From Frankia sp. R82 (GTDB lineage Bacteria > Actinomycetota > Actinomycetes > Frankiales > Frankiaceae), in assembly GCF_023716925.1 (NCBI RefSeq), contig NZ_JAMQQG010000010.1, positions 1-46,331 on the forward strand: DNA of 46,331 bases, given 5' to 3'. A program made the translations under genes and the position numbers. Shown here piece by piece: positions 41,614 through 46,331 of the stretch (positions are counted from its first letter, which is position 1; the number at the start of each line of letters is the position of its first letter). Below the pieces are notes generated by a model that was not told the DNA's origin, ran no database searches, and saw only the letters and a list, made by a program, of their open reading frames with translations.

Positions 41614-41983
41614 TCATCGCGACCTGGTGTCCGTCCATGGTGGGCCGCATCCCACCATGCCGCCCCCGCACCCCGCGTACCCCGCACCGGGCCATCGCCG
41701 CCCGAACCTCACCGCACGCAGTCAGATCCGCCGGCCGATCGGCGCCGATGGGTCCTTCTACCGGGGTGAAACGAATATTTCTTGGTCTCGAGCCCGGTAG
41801 AAGGGCCACAAAGATTGACACGCCGAACGCGACACGCCCAACATCGGTTACTCACGGCGACATTGGGTCGGGTTGTCTCGTCCAGAGGCTGGTAACGGTC
41901 CGATTCGACACCGCCGCCCGAGCCCAGGGCTCGGGCGGCGGTGGCTCGGCGGACGAGGGGCCGGGTTTGGTGGGAACTACCGG
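41614..41983. other. Convergent intergenic region with a long hairpin
   Basis: No gene is recognised. The hairpin at 41909-41943 is listed separately. Confidence 0.5.
41909..41943. terminator. 17-bp palindromic terminator between convergent genes
   Basis: Arms 41909-41925 and 41927-41943 are perfectly complementary around one base; in RNA the central bases form the loop. It lies 41 bp beyond the stop of the flavoprotein-TPR gene (41984) and could serve both directions. Confidence 0.75.
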
Positions 41984-44662
41984 TTACTCGGCCGGAGACG
42001 GGTGCCCGGCCGGATGGTCGGCGCGCAGGTGGGTGTGCAGGTGGGCGTCGCGAGGGGAGCAGCGGCGGTGGAGGCGGTTCTGTAGCAGGGACTGGGCTGT
42101 GCCGGGCCGTCCGGCCTGGATGGCGCAGTAGATCGTGGTGTCCTCGACGATCTCGCGCTGAGCGGCGCTGCCGCCCAGGCGCTCGACGCCGGACAGCGCG
42201 GTCAGCGCATCGGTCGCCCGGTCGGGATCGCCGAGCACCAGGTGGATCAGGGCATCGGCCAGCGGTGCGACGGTGTCGGTGAACACGGTGTTGCTGCGGG
42301 CGGCCGCGGACCGGCGCAGTTGCGCGAGTCGCTGGCAGTCGCCGGTGGCGGCCAGGGCGATGGCCGCGTGCAGCCCGACGAAGGGCGTCGGCGGGTTCAC
42401 GAGCAGATCGCCGGGGACGGTCGCCAGCACCGGCCCGAGTTCCACCGACGTCCAGGTGCCGGCCGTGAAACCGCGCCACAACAGCGACGCCGAGTCGATC
42501 AGCGCTCGGACGCCGGCCACGGACGGCGGCGCGAGCTGGGCGCGGTACCGCGCCCGGACCGCATTGTCATCGCCGAGGGCGAGCTCGTGCATCGCCGCAT
42601 GCCAGGAGAAGTGCGCCCGATGCGACGAGTCCGACCCGCAGGTCGAGATCCAGGCATCCAGCCAGGCGAGCCCCGCCTCGTGGTCGCCGGTCTCGAAGTG
42701 GACGTGGGTCTTGGCGTGGACGGCATGCCCGGCGGTCGGTTCGACAGCCAGCGACAGGGCGGCGAGCTCGGCGGCCTCGTCCCAGCGTTCCTGCTCCTGG
42801 CGGGTGAAGGCGAGCAGACCGCGGTACCACCAGTCGTCGCGGTAGACGGGGGCGAGCCCCTCCACCAGTGCCCAGGCCTCCGCCGGGAGTTCCGTCGCGC
42901 CGCTGAACGCGATGGTCGGCACGGCGATGCTGACAGCCAGGGCGTCTTCGGGATAGGCCTGGATGTAGCTGAGCAGCGCCGCCGCCGAACCGGCGCTGCC
43001 CGGCTCGTGGATGCGGGCGGCGACGACGTCGATGAAGCGCTGTTCCCGCTCGTCGGCCCGTCCGGCATGGCGTTGCGCTTCGCGCAGGGCAGTGGTGACG
43101 TCGACGTCGGCGCCCCATTCGGCGCCGAGCAGCGCGAGCACCGCCTGCCCGAGGGCGAACTGCGGGTCGGCCGCGACGGCCTCGGCCACCAGGGTCTCGG
43201 CGCCGGAACGCACCCGCAGGATCCGGCCGAGGCCGGCGACATAACGCCCGGCCGCGGCCGGGCTCGCGGTCAGTGGCAGACCGTAGGGGTCGTGCACCCG
43301 TTGGCCGGTTCGCGGCGTCGGCAGGGCGGCCACGAGGGCGCGGGCGAGCGTGGCCGCCTGGCTGCGGATCTCGGGCATCGCCGTGCTTTCCCACAGCTCG
43401 CCGCGTCGCAACGGGCCGATGGCCCAGATCGCCGGGCGGGGCCCGTCGGCGGCGACCAGCTGACCGGAGGCGTCGGTGGCGAATCCCAGATCCAGGGCGT
43501 CCGGGGTGGCCAGGCCCGCGGCGAGCAGGTTCATGACCAGGGGATCGTGGCTGGTGCGCACGCCGGAGCCCGCGCCGGTGCAGTTGAGCACGGCCGCGGC
43601 GACGATGCGGGAGCCGTCGCTGAGCGAGACCTCGACGCCGGCCTCGGTGTCGCGCGCGTCGACGACCTGCGCGGTGTGCACGACCAGCGATCCCTCGGTG
43701 CGGCGCTGCTCCAGCCAGGCGTGGATGGCCGGGTCGACGCGGTGGCGCACCTGGTCCCAGCGGCGCACCGTCGTCGCGAGGAACCTCGACCGGTCGGCCG
43801 TGTCCAGCCGGGACCACAACTCGGTGGTCACCGGACGCAGTGCGTCCACGGCGCGGCGCCAGTCGCCGTCGGCCGCGCGGATGTGCGCGAAGACCAGCCG
43901 GCGGGCCTGGCCGAGGGTGATCGGCCCGGCCGGCAGCTGCGGGGGAGCGAGCGGCGGCGCCGGGTCGGTGGCGTGGGGCAACGGCAGCAACCCGTGCCGC
44001 GAGGTCACGTGCAGGCGCACCCCCGCGCGGCTCCAGCGCTGGGCCAGGTCGGCCATGGTCAGACCCGCGCCGACGAGCAGCACGTCGCTGCCGGCCGGGA
44101 CGTGCGCCCGGGTGTCCTCCCGCCACGGTTCACTGATGAAGCGCGGCGAGCGGGCCAGCGCCGACGGCGCCCACGACGTCGTCGCGGCGCCATGGCCGAG
44201 GGCGAGGACGACGCCGTCAACCGGATGGCTGGTCCCGTCGTCGAGGGTCAGCCGCAGCCGGCGGCCATGCCGGCGGACGTCGGTGGCACGGGCGTACACC
44301 CGCTTGCAGCGCACCCCGTTCGCGGCGCGCAGCGTCTCCTCCAACGTGTGACGAAGATAATCGGCATAGAACTGCCGGGGAGCGAAACCGCCGGCCGGAA
44401 AGTCGACGGCGACGTGCCGACGGAGCCAGCGCAGGAAGTGCAGCGGATCATCGTCGAAGGCGCTCATCTTCGCGGCCGGAACATTGAGCCGGTGCCGCGG
44501 ATCTCGGGTCGAATACGCCAGACCCTCACCGACATCGCCCGGTTCGACGAGCAATATCGTGAATCCTCGGCCGGTAACCGCCGCGGACCTTGCCAGTTGG
44601 GCGGTGGCGAGGCAACCGCTCGCCCCACCACCCACCACCGCGACGACCACCGGCGCACTCAT
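41984..44662 (-). CDS. FAD/NAD(P)-binding flavoprotein fused to a TTC38-like TPR module
   Basis: A fusion of 892 residues from ATG 44662. Residues 1-450 are an FAD-NAD(P)-binding oxidoreductase of the PF13454 type: VVGGGASGCLAT (9-20), the LNVPAAKMSAFDDDP loop (59-73), a second dinucleotide site VLLVGAGLTMADLA (194-207), and VLNCTGAGSG (358-367). Residues 458 to about 850 begin GLPLTASPAAAGRYVAGLGR and contain helical repeats as in TTC38-type proteins (DDWWYRGLLAFTRQEQERWD; HAVHAKTHVHFETGDHEAGL; HFSWHAAMHELALGD). No stop or frameshift lies between them. The tail after about 860 is His/Arg-rich (LHTHLRADHPAGH). The start is set by a coupled leader ORF; in-frame starts at 44722 and 44797 lack ribosome sites. 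Confidence 0.75.
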   Translation of the reverse strand: MSAPVVVAVVGGGASGCLATAQLARSAAVTGRGFTILLVEPGDVGEGLAYSTRDPRHRLNVPAAKMSAFDDDPLHFLRWLRRHVAVDFPAGGFAPRQFYADYLRHTLEETLRAANGVRCKRVYARATDVRRHGRRLRLTLDDGTSHPVDGVVLALGHGAATTSWAPSALARSPRFISEPWREDTRAHVPAGSDVLLVGAGLTMADLAQRWSRAGVRLHVTSRHGLLPLPHATDPAPPLAPPQLPAGPITLGQARRLVFAHIRAADGDWRRAVDALRPVTTELWSRLDTADRSRFLATTVRRWDQVRHRVDPAIHAWLEQRRTEGSLVVHTAQVVDARDTEAGVEVSLSDGSRIVAAAVLNCTGAGSGVRTSHDPLVMNLLAAGLATPDALDLGFATDASGQLVAADGPRPAIWAIGPLRRGELWESTAMPEIRSQAATLARALVAALPTPRTGQRVHDPYGLPLTASPAAAGRYVAGLGRILRVRSGAETLVAEAVAADPQFALGQAVLALLGAEWGADVDVTTALREAQRHAGRADEREQRFIDVVAARIHEPGSAGSAAALLSYIQAYPEDALAVSIAVPTIAFSGATELPAEAWALVEGLAPVYRDDWWYRGLLAFTRQEQERWDEAAELAALSLAVEPTAGHAVHAKTHVHFETGDHEAGLAWLDAWISTCGSDSSHRAHFSWHAAMHELALGDDNAVRARYRAQLAPPSVAGVRALIDSASLLWRGFTAGTWTSVELGPVLATVPGDLLVNPPTPFVGLHAAIALAATGDCQRLAQLRRSAAARSNTVFTDTVAPLADALIHLVLGDPDRATDALTALSGVERLGGSAAQREIVEDTTIYCAIQAGRPGTAQSLLQNRLHRRCSPRDAHLHTHLRADHPAGHPSPAE

Positions 44663-44700
44663 CGGGACCGTCGACAGCGTGTGTGCGGACACCTGGGCAT
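44659..44700 (-). CDS. Possible 13-residue leader peptide coupled to the flavoprotein gene
   Basis: GAAGGAGAT (44713-44705) is the best ribosome-binding site in the area. It positions ATG 44700, which opens MPRCPHTRCRRSR and ends with TGA 44661-44659. That stop overlaps the flavoprotein ATG (44662) as ATGA. The leader is rich in Arg (5) and has two Cys. Such overlaps suggest translational coupling or an attenuator peptide. Nothing besides the sequence layout supports its expression. Confidence 0.4.
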   Translation of the reverse strand: MPRCPHTRCRRSR

Positions 44701-44867
44701 AATGATCTCCTTCCCCGTCCATACCTATCGACCTCAGATTAGGCGCAGATGGGACGGGTGGCGACCCGAAATGACGGAATACGGCCACCCCGGGCACGGT
44801 GGGTCCGCGGGGCTCGGTACTCGAATCTCGTCGGCGGCTGTCGTGCCAACGCGGCGTCCACCGCGGG

Positions 44868-45395
44868 TCAGGTGGTCTGCTCGTGCTCGGCGGCGAGGAC
44901 GGCGCCGGCCTCGGTGCCCTGACTGGGCAGTCGGCGGGTGTCCCCGGCCAGCAGGTCCCGGATCTCGGCGAGTAGCCGGGTCTCGTCGCTGACGGCGGGT
45001 TCGGCCTCGGGCTGCGGGTGCCCGCGCCGGCGCAGTTCGTTGGCCTTGGCGATCGGCAGGACGACGATGAAGTAGACGGTCGCCGCGATGATCAGAAACG
45101 TCACCAGAGCGTTCAGGAACAGGCCATAGCGGAAGACGCTGTGGTTCACGGTGAACTGCAGGCCGGCGAAGTCCGGCTTACCGCCGATCGCGGCGATCAG
45201 CGGGGTGAGCACGTTGTCGACCAGAGCCTTCACCACGGCGGTGAAAGCGGTGCCGATGACGACCGCCACCGCCAGATCGACGATGTTCCCCCGCATCAGG
45301 AACTGTTTGAATCCGCTCAGGCCGGGCCGGATGAGTCGGGTGGTCGGCTCCACGACCCCCCGGCCGTGGTCGACGAATCTCCTGAGGCCGAACAT
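44868..45395 (-). CDS. mscL: Large-conductance mechanosensitive channel MscL
   Basis: A homopentameric tension-gated channel of 175 residues that releases solutes during osmotic downshock. The N-terminal amphipathic helix is followed by TM1 with [20 protein letters not shown] and [20 protein letters not shown], the diagnostic MscL sequence. TM2 is [20 protein letters not shown]. The protein is longer than E. coli MscL (136) at both ends: about 30 extra N-terminal residues and a Glu-rich tail (EIRDLLAG...). ATG 45395 follows GAGGGAG and is preferred over the shorter start at MRGN. It is divergent from the ung gene (182 bp). Confidence 0.93.
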   Translation of the reverse strand: MFGLRRFVDHGRGVVEPTTRLIRPGLSGFKQFLMRGNIVDLAVAVVIGTAFTAVVKALVDNVLTPLIAAIGGKPDFAGLQFTVNHSVFRYGLFLNALVTFLIIAATVYFIVVLPIAKANELRRRGHPQPEAEPAVSDETRLLAEIRDLLAGDTRRLPSQGTEAGAVLAAEHEQTT

Positions 45396-45577
45396 GGGTG
45401 CTCCCTCGCCTTGCCCCTGCGACGGGGACATCGGGTCGGGGCGGTGGCCCCGAGAGGTGCCGCGGCCGGCACCGAGTCCCGTTATCTCCGGCCGAAGCGG
45501 GATGTAACCCGGCTGCCGCGCGCTGCCGCGGTCGGTGGCGCCAGGGCCAGGGCCGGGGAGAAGTAGGCTGTGCGGCC

Positions 45578-46255
45578 ATGGCGGCGCAACCACTGCGGGA
45601 CCTTGTCGAGCCAGGCTGGGCGCAGGCCCTGGAACCGGTGGCCGCCCGGATCACGGCCATGGGTGAGTTCCTGCGGGCGGAGATCGCGGCCGGCCGCAGC
45701 TACCTGCCGGCCGGGCCGCACGTGCTGCGGGCCTTCCAGCAGCCGTTCGACGAGGTGCGGGTACTGATCGTCGGGCAGGATCCGTACCCGACCCCGGGGA
45801 TGGCCATCGGTTACAGCTTCGCGGTGGCGCCTGAGGTGCGTCGGCTGCCGGGCAGTCTGCAGAACATCTTCCAGGAGCTGTGCGCGGACGTCGGTGTGCC
45901 GAAACCGTCCAACGGCGATCTGACCAGGTGGACGAGCCAGGGTGTGCTGCTGCTGAACAGGGCGTTGACGACGGCGCCGCGCCAGCCCGGGTCGCACCGG
46001 GGCAAGGGCTGGGAGCAGGTCACCGAGCAGGCGATCCGGGCGCTGGCCGGGCGGGGCAAGCCGCTGGTTGCGATCCTGTGGGGCGCCGACGCGCGCAGCC
46101 TGCGGCCCTTCCTGGACGGCGCCGCGGTCATCGAGTCCGCGCATCCGTCCCCGCGGTCGGCCGACCGCGGCTTCTTCGGGTCCCGACCGTTCAGCCGAGC
46201 CAACGACCTACTGCTGCGCCAGGGTGCCCAACCCGTCGACTGGAGCCTCTCCTAG
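45578..46255 (+). CDS. ung: Uracil-DNA glycosylase, family 1
   Basis: A base-excision repair enzyme of 225 residues that removes uracil from DNA. The water-activating loop GQDPYP is at 66-71 with the catalytic Asp68. The uracil-binding LLLNRALT is at 124-131 (Asn127), and the minor-groove leucine loop appears as HPSPRSA at 189-195 with catalytic His189. Length is typical and all key residues are intact. The ATG at 45578 fits the family N-terminus; the open frame upstream overlaps the mscL promoter region and is not coding. It ends four bases before a run of G that closes the window. Confidence 0.96.
   Translation: MAAQPLRDLVEPGWAQALEPVAARITAMGEFLRAEIAAGRSYLPAGPHVLRAFQQPFDEVRVLIVGQDPYPTPGMAIGYSFAVAPEVRRLPGSLQNIFQELCADVGVPKPSNGDLTRWTSQGVLLLNRALTTAPRQPGSHRGKGWEQVTEQAIRALAGRGKPLVAILWGADARSLRPFLDGAAVIESAHPSPRSADRGFFGSRPFSRANDLLLRQGAQPVDWSLS

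Positions 46256-46331
<76 letters not shown>

Noticed and set aside
42242-44992. A 916-codon open frame on the plus strand opposite the flavoprotein-TPR gene
   Set aside because: It is the antisense register of a GC-rich gene. Its translation is low-complexity (G/R/Q/D-rich) and shows no domain, while the minus strand has clear Rossmann motifs.

Overview
The window is GC-rich actinobacterial DNA. Coding is dense on both strands, GTG starts are common, and the gene families are typical of Frankia/Streptomyces-like genomes: XRE-DUF5753 regulators, Methyltransf_19, PASTA-less WD40 Ser/Thr kinases, group II truncated haemoglobin and LuxR-type two-component pairs. A Frankia-like organism is the best guess from protein style and the IS5-type transposase start, but no marker gene here proves the genus. 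The last 73 bases are a pure G run, which looks like a contig-end sequencing artefact.

Layout. 1-4.8 kb: an APC permease whose frame runs into an IS5-type transposase start, then a degraded zone with an F420/LLM oxidoreductase remnant, an intact truncated haemoglobin, a leuA fragment and a small DUF2568-like gene. 4.9-7 kb: an ECF sigma factor with a SnoaL-like C-terminus, divergent from a short-chain dehydrogenase. 7.2-11.8 kb: a Kup K+ transporter and a P1B-4 metal ATPase divergent from an NmtR-like ArsR repressor. 11.9-13 kb: a DUF234 ATPase remnant and an NADPH-dependent FMN reductase. 13.6-16.8 kb: a membrane protein and a LuxR/HisKA_3 two-component pair.

17.1-19.8 kb: a large protein joining a cytoplasmic DUF4062 domain through one membrane helix to an outside periplasmic-binding-protein-like module. 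19.9-25.1 kb: a FecB-like remnant, a DrrA/DrrB/MerR drug-export operon under an apparent leaderless MerR promoter, and a membrane Ser/Thr kinase with WD40 repeats. 25.4-32.5 kb: a secreted DUF11-type protein, a NitT/TauT-type ABC transporter split by an XRE-DUF5753 regulator and a SAM methyltransferase, and an orphan GrpE-like protein. 32.9-37.7 kb: a membrane-anchored HTH protein, a GH43 C-terminal remnant abutting a kinase remnant, a virginiamycin B lyase homologue, a small membrane protein, a GNAT remnant and a LysR regulator.

37.8-46.3 kb: a DHA2-type MFS exporter divergent from the LysR gene, an ADP-ribosylglycohydrolase, a frameshifted membrane-protein gene, a flavoprotein fused to a TTC38-like TPR module behind a tiny coupled leader ORF, MscL, and uracil-DNA glycosylase.

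Two themes stand out. First, there is a high load of gene remnants: about nine frameshifted or truncated genes, mostly between the functional cassettes. Second, short tandem duplications of 15, 18 or 21 bp occur at several unrelated loci. Several cassettes look protective (metal efflux, drug efflux, streptogramin lyase, MFS exporter). The most novel-looking protein designs are the DUF4062-TM-PBP receptor and the flavoprotein-TPR fusion.
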